A DNA stretch of 64,000 nt from Melastoma dodecandrum (Eukaryota; Streptophyta; Magnoliopsida; Myrtales; Melastomataceae): NCBI GenBank assembly GCA_029817715.1, contig JARUPY010000142.1, forward strand, positions 124,001 through 188,000. Direction: 5' to 3'. The translations under genes were made by a program, and so were the position numbers. Below are positions 43,601 to 54,587 of this stretch, in pieces (positions within the stretch are counted from its first letter, which is position 1; each line of letters starts with the position of its first letter). Under the pieces are notes generated by a model. It made no database searches. It was not told the origin of the DNA and saw only the letters and a program-made list of their open reading frames with translations.

Positions 43601-43713
43601 AACCCAAAATGAAAGATAATCTAATGTGTATGGACTTAAAATATTTTTTTGGACCGGGCTTATGTAATGGGTTAAAATTAGTGATTTCTAGCCCATAAGA
43701 TAATTTGAGTACA
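40686..43713 (-). mobile_element. Solo LTR, Ogre/Tat-like, 3.0 kb
   Basis: Ends are TGTACGCGCGCC at the left and TTGAGTACA at the right, so on the minus strand it runs TGTACTCAAA ... GGCGCGCGTACA. A perfect 5-bp duplication CGTTA flanks it (40681-40685 and 43714-43718). The first kilobase matches the LTR at 54588 closely (CCTTCCGGCCTAGCACGCGCG, GGGCGTTGGACCCGAT repeats, GGCATGTCATCG), while the remainder diverges and includes a 175-bp tandem array. There is no internal coding region, so it is a solo LTR produced by recombination between two LTRs, or a single very long LTR left behind. Confidence 0.9.
41815..42345. repeat. Three tandem 175-bp units inside the solo LTR
   Basis: Each unit has ...AACTTTTAGTTCAGTCCATGAAAATGA, a GAAAGCTCTT block, TTAGGTCAATA, CAGAAAGTTATGAGTGAAAG and CCAACATGCAGAT, in that order. 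Starts are near 41818, 41995 and 42170. Confidence 0.8.
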
Positions 43714-44454
43714 CGTTACCTTTATGTTTTCAATAAGCCGAATGAAATAAACTGAGCACTACTGCTCCGTATATCTCAAAATATGAATCTCGCGAGAACA
43801 TATATGTTGTCATACAAGACATACAAACTTGACATAACCGTAACGCTCAAGATAAACATCGGATCTTGAGTTTTTCAACTATGTGCACATAACCAAAACG
43901 ACAGTAATTGATGATCATCAAAATAAACAAATACATGTATCAAACATGTGTCGAAAATGACTGTCCATAAACATGTCTTTCAATCAAGACATGGATATGG
44001 GGCTCCCACTAACCAAGCAAATCAAAATAATGAATCACGTACAATAATTATAAAATCCAACTAGACTTCAAGTGGCATTCCCCTTGGTTAGAAATCAGTC
44101 GATACTTCACTAATATCATAGTGATTAACATAGTTATTCAAATTTATCGTCGACTGCGGTAGTTTCAAAACAATACCACTCGACCTTTTAAAAGGATATT
44201 TCAATTAACGAGAGTGGTATACGTAAGAAGCCTCAACATATACGTAAGAAGCCTCAACATCCAACAGAATATCAAGAAAATCTAATGTTGGATAATGTTC
44301 TAATGAGTGTCAACAATAACACCCACTAATAAAAACAATTAGATGATTAAGCTGAAGAGCTCCCACTGATATAATATATCATCATAAATTTAAGATCTCC
44401 CACAAGTTTATTAAAACATGTTACCATCAAGCTCTAAGCAGATGTTACAAACTC

Positions 44455-45720
44455 CACAACACATCACATAAACAGACTCTATGGATCTCAACAAGCGAGT
44501 CGCTTTGGCAACTAAACACCCGTATTATTATGTGAAATCTCCCAAACCCGAATGCTTATCAAACCTTCCCTCCCAACTCGACAATCGAGTTGAATACTAG
44601 AAAAATAAATTATGTAAACCCATAATTAATGTAATATATTATCACACAAACAGATTTCACGGATCTCAACGAGCGAGTCGCTTTGGAAACCAAGCGCCCG
44701 TATCATCATGTGAAATCTTTCAATTCCAGGATGCTTGTAAAATCTTGTTTAGCCCACAAGCAAACAAAGTGACATACTCAAGAAATTCACATTGATACGT
44801 AAGTGTACTTTAAGATTTACCCTATTATACAAGTCAATTCAAGACCACTAAATATTTATCATTTTAAGCAAACCAAAATAGACTATTTATGAACTTGTGA
44901 GCAACCGATAGTATAACGATCAAATAGAGACCAACCCAATGATCTCCACAGAAATACTCGAAATGCACCAAATATAAGAACCAGACACCTTTGGGCAGAA
45001 AGGTCCATACACCAGTATACCCAAGTCTCCGAACTAAGGGTGAAAACGAACCGAACCGTTCGCGAGCCGCTCGCAAGCTAGCTCGGTCAAAACACTATTC
45101 GAGCTCCAGCTGAACTCGAGCCGGCTCATTAACGAATCGAACCAAGCTCGAGCCGAAACACTTACAGCTCGATGGTTCGCGAGCCGCTTGCGAGCCTACT
45201 ATTATATAATAAATATTAATAATTTAATAAAATCGAGCCTCCATTCAGGCTTTTCGAGCCGAGCTCGAGCTCTCCATAATTGGACCGAGCCGAGTTCGAG
45301 CTCCAATTATTTGAGCTCGATCGAGTTCGAGCCAAGCTCGATCGAGTTCGAGCCGAGCTCGAGCTCGGACTATTCCTAATCGAATCGAGCTCGAGCCTGG
45401 GGGTATTCGGTCTCGACTTGGCTCGTTTTCACCCCTACTCCGAACATACCCTCAACAAGATTAACAAAATCTCACGTGTCACTCTAAGTAAGCCACTTTG
45501 GCAACCAAACACTCGATCACAAATATGAGACTTCTCACTCATTGAGAACACGTGCGATTGTAAGAAATTTTCAGCTATCACTCTGACTGGGCAACTTTGG
45601 CAGCCAAACAACCAAAGCACAAATCTAAAGTAACTCACCCAGATGCACGTGCCCTTGAAGTACCTCGCTTGTCACTGTAAACGAGCCACTTTGGCAGCCA
45701 AACGCTTATAGCATTAATAC
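44455..45720. repeat. Degenerate tandem array with a GAGTCGCTTTGGCAAC core
   Basis: At least five units share a core of the type GAGCCACTTTGGCAGCCAAAC. Clear cores lie at about 44497, 44667, 45490, 45590 and 45670; the hAT MITE sits between the second and third. Unit spacing is about 100-170 bp. Confidence 0.7.
45035..45437. mobile_element. hAT MITE, 403 bp
   Basis: Terminal inverted repeats TAAGGGTGAAAACGAACCG and CGTTTTCACCCCTA are flanked by a perfect 8-bp duplication CTCCGAAC (45027-45034 and 45438-45445). The body is almost all GAGCTCGAGCC-type motifs around a short AT core (TATTATATAATAAAT), the same layout as the ends of the larger hAT element at 23310-24547. The MITE has no coding sequence. 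Confidence 0.92.
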
Positions 45721-46384
45721 GTAGTAACTCCAGTTGCTCACATAATTATGCATACAACAATCTCATGCATGCCAACTTAGACCAACTAGTCAAATAATGA
45801 TTCATAAAATTCTCAAATGGAATAACAACCATGATTGATAAATTTATTTACTCTCTAAATATTATATATCTTTTAATTACTTTTGGTGTATTCACACACC
45901 TTGTAAGAGAGTAATGTTTTAAACTATATCGAAAGAATAATCACGTCTCGACTTTATTAAATAATAGGTTTTCTCATAAAAGCTCAAGGCAATTATAGGG
46001 ATAAAATATAATTGAATCAATGAAATAATCATCAAATATTACAATGCATAAGAACTCGATCGCATTTGGCACACGATAGTCCAACTATTCATATCTTTTG
46101 CCCAATACGATTTTCTCGGATCTTAATCAAAATAAATGTGATCATTTATCCATTTTTTTAAAGCATTGACAACTTATCTCATTTAACCTATTATTTCACA
46201 GCCGACATAGTAGATTTTACATTATATTGACTAAGTCAATCCCAATGAATGTCTCGGCCTATGTTATCTTCAATAATCAAAATTTCATAATTGTCCTAAA
46301 CTTAGAAATGGAAGTCAAGATTTCATTTCATATCAAATAATTTTAAAATCAAAATCCCGTACAGCAAGTAACCACTAATGCAGA

Positions 46385-46467
46385 AAAACTAGTGATGCTG
46401 TAAGAATATGGGTCCCAACCAATCAAATTCAATAAACTAATGATGCTGTAAGAATACGGGTCCCAGG
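46385..46467. repeat. Direct repeat, two copies, 50-bp period
   Basis: The string AACTAGTGATGCTGTAAGAA recurs with one change 50 bp downstream, each followed by TACGGGTCCCA or TATGGGTCCCA. It lies near the right limit of the non-coding element and may be part of its leader. Confidence 0.7.
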
Positions 46468-46640
46468 GAAACCGGAGCAGATAACAACCGCGGGTGGCGT
46501 TACTATTGGGTTTTCAAAGGGATGGAGCGGAAGCCCGTTTTGAAAAACTGTCCGAAACACGTCCCGGATATTTGTGATACGTATAATCGAACATTAAAAT
46601 AGATTTAATAACTCGTACCCTGTTCGGAAACGTTTCCGAA

Positions 46641-47003
46641 CGTGACCGTCTTCAAGAGTGTCAAACATGACTCCTCTAGAAGTATCAACACACACGTTCG
46701 ACGGATGCCTCAAGCTCAATCTCGGGTGCTAGTCGTCTGAGCTTTTGCTAAAACTATCGGAAGCCTAAATTCTTTTTCTAATAAAGGTCGTTACTTTTTT
46801 CTGCCGAATGTCATTCTTAAATAACCAATTTACTTTGGCATGACATGGGTTTCGTAACCCAGAGGTATCCCCATTGTCAAATTAATAGTATTAAACAATT
46901 ATTTTTTAATTTCCTAATAGCACGTAGCAATGCTATCGTCTTTCACCAGCTAGGCTAGTCTATAATATATTATAATAATAATAATAATAATAATCAACAA
47001 TTT
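46641..47003. other. Sequence left of the endogenous virus, with an AAT microsatellite
   Basis: No gene was seen. A (AAT)n run lies at about 46972-46994. An AG run follows at 47040-47056, inside the start of the viral block. The exact host-virus junction was not found. Confidence 0.5.
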
Positions 47004-48204
47004 TTGTCTATCACTCAACAATTTCTTACTCTTTTTTCAGAGAGAGAGAGAGAGATTAAGTGCCCTGTCAAAGGTTATTGCCCTGCCTTGCCACCCATGG
47101 ATAACCCAATAGTTCTAAGTGCACCTGTTACTCTAGACAGCAGCCCCTCGTTTCGCAAGTCCACATCCTCAAGATTAGATTGCTTATATGAAATTTCTCA
47201 CCAGAACATTTCAGATTACAGTCAAATCACCGACACCACCATCCCTTTGCTCAATCCATATACAGCTTTCAATAAGCCGTTAGCAAGTCCCATCCGGCGG
47301 ATAAGATCCCTTATACGACAACCTGCCTCTTCAGTGCTTGAATACATCCAGGCCAGTAAGTTTAACCATCATCATATTATGGCCACAGAGAGAACAATTT
47401 GTCTCCTTACAGCTGCCTACAGATTTTCCTAGGCAATGATCCCAAAAAGGTTATACACATCTCCATTTCGGAGCCATTCGACTTGCCTTAACCTATCACG
47501 ACAAAAAAGGATTGCCAGTATCAGCCAGAATGGCTTTACTGGATACACGGTTTGTTGAGTACCAACATGTTTGCATAGGCACAATTGAGACAACTGTAAA
47601 TGTAGGAACCGTATTTGTTACTTTATATCCAAACTTCTGCATGTCTCTTCAAGATCCAAAATTATTAACAGCCTTGCAAGTACAGTTACAGATTTGTGGA
47701 CCTCAGCAAGATCCAAACTCGATAGAGGCTACCCTGCACTACCATATGTCTTACAGAGTGCAAAATCATGCTCTGGATCTTAAGGTCCCTGATGAGTCTA
47801 ATGATGCTTTGATGATCACAGCTGACTATCATCACCCCAACACTCCTACGTGTCTGCACATACCCAGACAAATCTCAAAGAATGAGTTGCTCAAACTCCT
47901 TCCAGAGAAGTGGGTGACAAACTATGGACAGCTGCAACAGCATGTCAGACCTATCCAGTCCACAGAATCAAGATTCATCAAGGAAAATGATGGATCTGTG
48001 ACGATCAAGTTTGACAGGTCTCATGAAAAGGATGCAGCCACGCCTTCTATCTTCTCGACAATGTTTATGGTTCAACCCGTGCCAAATCGTAAGAAGCCTG
48101 ACTCCCTAAATAAGATTATTCACTCTTTTGATGGACAAGGAAAAGAAGTCTACTTCTTCAAGGATCCCCATACGAACCACTGTTATTGGGATGCTTGCAA
48201 CTAA
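47004..48204 (+). pseudogene. Caulimovirid movement-protein remnant
   Basis: A first open part reaches 47432; after a frameshift the second continues to TAA at 48202-48204. The first likely ATG is 47097. The second part contains the conserved 30K-superfamily core: a basic/aliphatic block with ALLDTRF, then GTVFVTLYPNF and an ATLHY...VQNHALDL stretch. In living relatives this protein forms tubules or modifies plasmodesmata for cell-to-cell spread. The frameshift near 47432-47512 separates the N-terminal part from the core, so this copy could not make the full protein. Confidence 0.82.
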
Positions 48205-50674
48205 GGTTGCTATGAGAAACCATAAGAGGAGGATTACTCTTCAAGAAGGAAGAAATCAGCTCATCGATTACATAACCTTCCCGAGTCAGACAGTGATAGT
48301 GACGATGAAGATGACCCAGGCCAGATGCCTATGGTCAAAGCCACACCTCACCAAGAAAACTACGGTGATTGGCAGTATTTGATGGATATGGCTAGAACAA
48401 AAACGTCGTTAAAGCAACCATCAAAGGTATTACCTTGCTACAAGAATATTGTTAAATGGTAAAAGAAAAATCAATCTCAGTAGGTAATTCCTAGTTCCCA
48501 AGAGCCACCAGCACCTGCTCCGGCAGTACTATCTATTCCAGCACCTAAGCCACAAAGCTTGCCAACATCTTGCGCTCAAGTTCTTAGGGAAAAACAAATG
48601 CCTACAACACCAGTACCCAGTGTAATGATGATGGGTAACATAGGTTTTAACTTTCCTTCTGTTGATGAACATACTATCGATAACGTTCGATATTCTACAA
48701 AGATTTCTATTCCTACAGAGCTTGACAGAAATGGTCATCCAGTATGCAACAGTGTTGCTGAGACAGTCCTCAACTGGCAAAGCCATAACACACTGGTACA
48801 GAATTCAGCATTAAATACCATTTGTCATAAAATAGACTCTGTGAAGAATCATCCACAGGGAACAGAAAAACGCCTGCATGAAAAGCTAGACAATCAGCAC
48901 AATAAAACCCAAGCGGTATTACGAACCCTCCAGAAAAGGCTAGATAATTTTGAAAAAGGAAGATTTCCTTCATACTTCAGATCTGACCCAGATGCTGAGT
49001 TTGCCAAGCTTAAAAGACAAATCAAAATGATAGAAGATAGGGAATTTGAAATCCCTAAAAACCCGAATATGTCGGACTTCTTGAATTTTGGCAGACCAAA
49101 GACAAACAGTTCAGATTTTCTGAATATTGAAAGACCAAAATCTAACGATTCAGATTTCTTGAATTTTGGAAGAACAGTTATGCAGCCTGCTTCACAAGCA
49201 CAGGTTAACCCTCTTTTTTGGCGAAATAGGGAAAAAGGACCTAGCTGAATTGAGAGATCTAATACGAGAACAATGGCGTAGAGAACGAAAACGTGAAGAA
49301 ATATGCGAAGGTAAAAAGAAACGAGAAAGTACTTCTGAGAGAAGACCTTCGTCAGAGTATAGATCTTCACAATACAGATCTCCAAGTCCAACTTCTCCAC
49401 TCCTCCGACTCCTCAACTTATGATCAAAGAAAAGGAGATTCAACTCAAGGAAGACCCAAAAGTATCAGTACCAAAATGGGTAACATCATCCATTGCTTCA
49501 GTTTCATTAGATGATACATCAGATGTGACGCCCTCTGAGAATTATACAGAACTAGAATCCAGTGATGATATTTCTCAGAATTCATTGGATGAAAGAGACT
49601 CTGCCATTAGAAATTATTTTGAGAATTTTCCACAGATTTTGATGGCAGACAAACCAGGAACGGACGATGAGAGTCCATCTGAGGAATCAGAAGACTCGCC
49701 TTAGATCTTGATGGCTGACAGAGGTGAACCGAGTCCTATTATTGATGAACCTATTGATGAAAGTCTTTCAGACCAGTCTGCAGAAAGACAAAGGCCCCGT
49801 ATCAGACCAAGTGAAGGAATCACTACCTCAAGTTTACCTTTAATGATATTCCTTATACAAAATGGCCCCAGCATATCCAAAACTTTTACGCTTGGTGTTT
49901 GCACAAAAAATTAACAGTTTTTAATACATCTGACATTCTTGCAGACCTAACATCCAGATTTACAGGAACACTCCTAGTTTGGTGGAGTTTGTTTCCAAAA
50001 CCAACCCAAGTACAGACGATGAGTATTCCCCTTCAGGATTTTATGGGTAACCTTTACACTCATTTTATTGGAAGTTCTACTAACATTTTAGAGGAAAAAA
50101 GAATAGACTCTTTTCAGAGAAAGTGTCGCTCAAAGATCTTGACAAACCCTACCAGAGACTTTTACACTTGTTTATAAGTCTTGGAGGTGACAATTTTTTA
50201 AAGCCAGTATTTTTATCTTCTATACCTTCTTCGATATCCTCGATGGTTGAAAAAGACTTGACTAACAAGAATCTCAAGATTACTGATCTCACAGTCGGAC
50301 AGATACAACAAGAGATTCAGTTGGCTCTCAATGAGTTATGCCAAAGGAAAGAGATCATTTAAGGATTCCTGAAACAGGACAAAAGACTGGACGCGATTTG
50401 CCAAAACAAGTCAACAAGGTACAAGATTAAATGTACAAAACGAGACTTGTGTGATTGTTCAGGAATTACAGGTTCTAAACCCACAAAGCGTAAGCTCATC
50501 AAAAGGAACCAACAGAATCGACATATTAGTCGAAAACCTAAACAGTTCAGGACTCCTCCACAGCGTTGGAAACGCTACTTAAGGTTAAGGAAGAGGAGAA
50601 CCCCAGGAAAGGAGTCCTCCAGATATTTCATTTGCAACAAGAAAGGTCATTTTGCAAAGAGCTGTCCAAAGGGA
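48205..50674 (+). pseudogene. Caulimovirid coat-protein region remnant
   Basis: After several stops (48205-48560), a Pro/Ser-rich and then charged region is open at 48559-49248. Further pieces follow in shifting frames to 50674, with a stop at 49702-49704. The capsid core is recognisable around 49900-50360 by a DLTSRFTGTL-W pattern and a later basic stretch. The region ends in a zinc knuckle at about 50620-50665 whose first Cys is Tyr (YFICNKKGHFAKSC), consistent with one G-to-A change. Three 39-bp tandem copies of an SDFLNFGRP-type unit lie at 49075-49190. The solo LTR at 50677 starts right after the knuckle. Confidence 0.75.
49075..49190 (+). repeat. Three 39-bp tandem units in the coat region
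   Basis: The unit encodes SDFLNFGRPKTNS-like residues, with SDFLNIERPKSND and SDFLNFGRT as the next copies. The period is an exact multiple of three, so the frame is kept. Confidence 0.88.
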
Positions 50675-50676
50675 CA

Positions 50677-52756
50677 TGTTAGTCCTAGTTTTGATGATAA
50701 GCTTGAGAAGCTAGTCGCTGTAACACTTCGCTTATTCTTAGTGATGAGCTTGAGAAATGTGTTGCTGAACCACAGCAAGTAACAATTACAGTTTGCTGCA
50801 TTACAGTAAAGTGTTACTATGATTTTACGCATAAACACTGAAAATATGGAAACATATTTTCTAATATTTACATTTTATTTTGGGCTAATTCAGAATATTC
50901 GTCTGAGTGTTCAAGTTCATTTAATCTAGCTTAATGATCTCATTGCGAGATTAGCTTTCCAAGTTTAATTTTGGAAACAAAATATTTCTTGGATATCCTG
51001 CAGCAATGTTACGCTGCAACCTAAGCAATGTGTCGTTACACTTAAGAAAGACCTTGCTGCATTACAGCGAAACTATTCTGCGTTATTGCGCTGACGAAGG
51101 AATAATTATTATTCCAGATTTGCTTATTGCAGTCTAATTATATTTAATGATTAAATATATTATCTGATTCTGATAATCACGTGTGAGAATCAGACAATGT
51201 CATTTGAGAAAGATTTTGGAGAAGGAAACTCATTTTCCTATTTCAATCGTTAAGGGATTTAATTGTTCCATATTTACGTGATTAATGATATCAATAATCA
51301 TTATTTAATCTGATAAAGTTTAGATCAGATTATACGTGCAAGGAATATCATCAATGATTTCCTTCCCTTCTTGGTCATTATGACCGTTGAGCATCCTGTT
51401 GCTGATCCACGATTACAGCTTCCTGTATTCTGATTTTAGGAAACAAATTATTCGTTTTTGGGAAACCGATTATTTGTTTCATTCCTTTTTATACCAGACG
51501 ACCCTCACATAATCTCTCGACGTTTTCGAACGTTTTCTAAGTGGGCTGAGTGGCTGAGTGGTCTGAGTGGTCTAAGTGGTCGACGGAGAGCGGAAGGTGC
51601 TAAGTGTCTCCTGGTTCTTATTGCTCGCAAACTGCGTGCGAGGGTGTCAAGGGGCTGAGTTCAGATTCCTTGATCGTCGTGAGAGGGACTAGGTGTCCTC
51701 GGTGCGTTCAACGAGCACCCGACAAATCGTCTGAGGGAAGCTAAGTGAATACCTGTGCTGATTACAGTAAGGTTGCTGACCCATCGGCAAGAAGCCGTTC
51801 TTGTCGTGTCTTTTCGCAGGGAAGTCTCGAGCCTACGGAGTTTGAGCAGTTAGACACGCACTTGCGGGTGCGCGCCAGAAGTCTCGTGCCTGCAGGGTAG
51901 AGCAGGAGTTGGGAACGCCGCCGGAGTGAAAAGAGGTCCTCCCGAGCACAGGGGTGCTGTGCAGAAGTCTTGAACGCCTGATACAGAGGGTTAGTAAAGC
52001 AGGTTGCGTGGAAGCCAACGGATCGGAAAATTCCACCCTAGGCACTGAGTGTGCAGCGCAGTGAGTCACGGCTATGGTAACCGTGCACGTCCGAACTGAG
52101 TGTAGGACGTATACCTTCTAAGTGGTCTTTGTGGTTTTCTTTGTGATTTTTGTATGGTTTCTGTCTTTGTGGTGTTTGTGGTTCAACTTTGTGGTTATCT
52201 CTTAAGCAAGTGCAGATTTATCTTAAGGAGAGACAAGATCTTTGTGGAAATCCTCTTCTGAGCAAACAAGTGCCGAAGCATTCCTTTGCTTCAGGCTTAT
52301 ATCAAGCGACAACGAGCTGTGTGCGAATCCTTTGAGCAATCAACTGCTGAGCGTGAGCATCATTCTGCTGGACACGAGAAGACGTCCACTGTGTGAGGAG
52401 CTGACCGTTGCCAGGAGTGATCATCTATTGTACAGGATTCTAAATCTCACTTTGTGAGAGAAACATACGCCTAGTGCAAGGGCTCTTTGCACCCATTATT
52501 TTCAAATAGTGGAATCACCTCTACGGTGGAAAGTGGACGTAGGTCGATTAAGGCCGAACCACTATAAACTACTGTGTCCCTTACGATTGCGCAACACTCG
52601 TACGAGAATCCAACGATTAAGTCGTAACGGTTACAGCAAAGCAGTTCTCATTCTGAGAAACGTTCTGCTGTGATACAGTACGCTGACACTGAGAAATGGC
52701 GAAAAAGTTATAAACACTAATTCACCCCCCTCTTAGTGTTCCTGAACGATCCAACA
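50677..52756 (+). mobile_element. Solo LTR, Sirevirus-like, inside the viral sequence
   Basis: This 2,080-bp LTR starts TGTTAGTCCTAGTTTTGATG and ends GAACGATCCAACA. A perfect 5-bp duplication GGACA flanks it (50672-50676 and 52757-52761). It matches the LTRs of the 1042-12166 element in reverse complement over most of its length, but with clearly more differences than those two have between themselves. No internal region is present, so it is the product of LTR-LTR recombination. When it is left out, the viral frame on the two sides is in phase. Confidence 0.95.
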
Positions 52757-53640
52757 GGACAGAAAAAGCTTGTTGCTCAAATTGAGAAATTCTCTGGCAT
52801 CTCTTTACATGATGATGATATTGAATCAGTTTTCTCTATTGATGATGAACCGTCTTTACAAACAGTTTGTTGTCTTGAAGGATATATAGACTCAGAGGAA
52901 TCAGGTTCCGAAGAAGAATCTTACACTTCCTCCTCATCAAGAGAAGAGACTGCTCGACGGATATGTACGATCAGGACTTATCCAAGTCCTGCTAGATTTC
53001 AGGAGAAATTCCCGTACATAGCCTCATATCCTAGAAGGATATCATCCAGTGAGTCAATCACAGAACTCAAAGAAAATTCTGAAGAGTCCAGAGAGACATT
53101 TCCTTTCGTAGCTGCCGTAGAGGTTTCCCCTCACGCAAAGGTAGAAATATACTTTTCACCATATCACAAGCCTATACCAGCGATAGCTTTCATTGATACA
53201 GGAGCATCAGAAAGTATGATCAATTCAAGGTTAGTGCCTTCAGAATTTCTAGAACCAGAAGAAAGAACTTTTATGGCCGCATCTAGTGAACAATTTTTTA
53301 CTCACCTTAAAACTAAGCCCTTGAAGGTTATGATATTTCCCACATGCACTGTCAAAGCTTGTTTAATTGCAACTGACCTTCCAGGTAGAGATTTAGTTTT
53401 GGGATGGGATCTTTTACAACAAATGCCCAGTCTTAGGATTTTGCCCACAGAAATTAGATTCAAAGGAAATTTCAAGCCTTTCACCAAAATCAAGGATGTA
53501 CTCAGTACTCAATTGAACCAATTGAGCAAATACGTAGGTTGTTCCAAACATCCTTCGCAGACAATCATACTGAATTCCTGCAGAAATGTCCAAATCCTTT
53601 ATGGCAAAACCCAGACTTCTTCATCAGATCGCCATTCAAG
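52757..53640 (+). pseudogene. Caulimovirid protease region
   Basis: A Ser/Glu-rich stretch, continuing the frame from before the solo LTR, leads to the aspartic protease active site DTGA at 53195-53206. A hydrophobic GRDLVLGWDLL block lies about 65 residues later, the second hallmark of the fold. In viruses of this family the protease cleaves the polyprotein. This part of the frame is open to 53686, but it leaves the RT frame near 53540-53690, so a frameshift separates protease and RT. Confidence 0.82.
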
Positions 53641-54587
53641 CAGAATGAGGATATCAATCATACTAAAGCGAGTCACCCTAGTATGAATCCCCATTACTCC
53701 TATTTGGAAAAAGAAGAATGCATGTCTTTATTACAGCAAGGACTTATTGAGCATTCGAACTCACAATGGGCATGTGAAGCATTTTACGTGAACAAACGGT
53801 CAGAACAAGCCAGAGGTAAAAAGAGATTAGTTATAAACTATCAGCCTCTGAATCACTTCTTACAAGATGACAAGTTTCCACTGCCTAACAAGTCAGCCTT
53901 GTTTTCACCACTAGCCAAAGCCAAGGTATTCTCTAAGTTTGATCTTAAGAGGGGTTTTTGGCAGATAGGTATACATCCAGATGACATATGGAAAACGGGA
54001 TTCTGTATCCCCAATGGACATTTCCAATGGACAGTTCTACCATTTCTTTTGAAAAATGCACCTTCATTATTCCAGAAAGCAATGGCTCGTATTTTCTGGT
54101 CCATACAGTCAGTCCTCAGCATTGGTTTACATTGATGATATTCTATTATTCAGTCTTGACAAAGAATCACCTGAAATTTTGCTGAGACAATTTGCAGAAA
54201 TACTCCTAAAGTATGGCATTATGCTTTCAGAGAGAAATGTGAAGTTATTTGAAGCTTCAATTGAATTTCTTGGCATGAGACTTTCAGATGGCAAATATCA
54301 CCCTGAACCACATATTACCCAAGAACTGCTGAAATTCTTAGACACTCATCTAACCCGTTCAACAATTTTTGGGAATTGTAAATTACTTAAGGGATTTTGT
54401 GCCTAAAATCAGCAGATATACAAGTCCACTTGAAGCCCAACTGAAGAAAGATGCACAACCTTGGGGAAAAGCCCAACAGAAGCGGTCCAATTTCTGAAAA
54501 CACAGCTACAGCTCCTTCCACCATTGTAGATTCCTTCCGATGGAACTCGCGTGCTACAGATAGACGCCAGTGATCTTTATTGGGCAG
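53539..54587 (+). pseudogene. Caulimovirid reverse transcriptase / RNase H start
   Basis: RT blocks are in order: KKRLVINYQPLN, KVFSKFDLKRGFWQI, then the catalytic YIDD at 54128-54139. A frameshift between about 54060 and 54130 puts YIDD in another frame from the upstream blocks. A further frameshift lies near 54395. At about 54548-54585 the first strand of RNase H (an LQIDASD pattern) begins, and then the LTR at 54588 interrupts it. The rest of RNase H is not in the window. RT copies the pregenomic RNA into DNA in living relatives; here it is dead. Confidence 0.85.

Larger units (their letters stand above)
39380..46640 (-). mobile_element. Non-coding LTR-type element carrying later insertions
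   Basis: A TGTAAGTGGCG...TTCTAACA segment (39380-39858) is followed by a minus-strand purine tract CCAAGTGGGAGAA. The sequence to its right has no gag or pol but several blocks of tandem repeats (40320-40685 and 44455-45720). A solo LTR (40686-43713) and a hAT MITE (45035-45437) sit inside it. The repeat style resumes on both sides of the solo LTR, so the flanks were once continuous. The right LTR and primer site were not found; the right limit near 46640 is a guess. It looks like a large non-autonomous retroelement derivative on the minus strand. Confidence 0.5.
47004..54587 (+). other. Endogenous pararetrovirus (Caulimoviridae), decayed
   Basis: The plus strand carries, in order, a 30K-type movement protein, a coat-protein region ending in a zinc knuckle, a pepsin-type retroviral protease, reverse transcriptase and the first residues of RNase H. 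This order, the lack of LTRs and integrase, and the movement protein identify an integrated plant pararetrovirus. A polyprotein-like arrangement suggests the Petuvirus or Florendovirus side of the family, but I cannot separate these by eye. All regions contain frameshifts or stops. It is interrupted by a solo LTR (50677-52756) and cut at 54588 by a large LTR element. No viral 5' end or repeats were identified. Confidence 0.88.

Noticed and set aside
45188..45528. Ser/Glu-repeat frames
   Set aside because: They are translations of the GAGCTCGAGCC motif array of the hAT MITE.
47004..54587. A Gypsy retrotransposon instead of a virus
   Set aside because: The RT and protease could suggest Gypsy, but a 30K-type movement protein is present and no integrase, LTR or tRNA-Met primer site belongs to this block.
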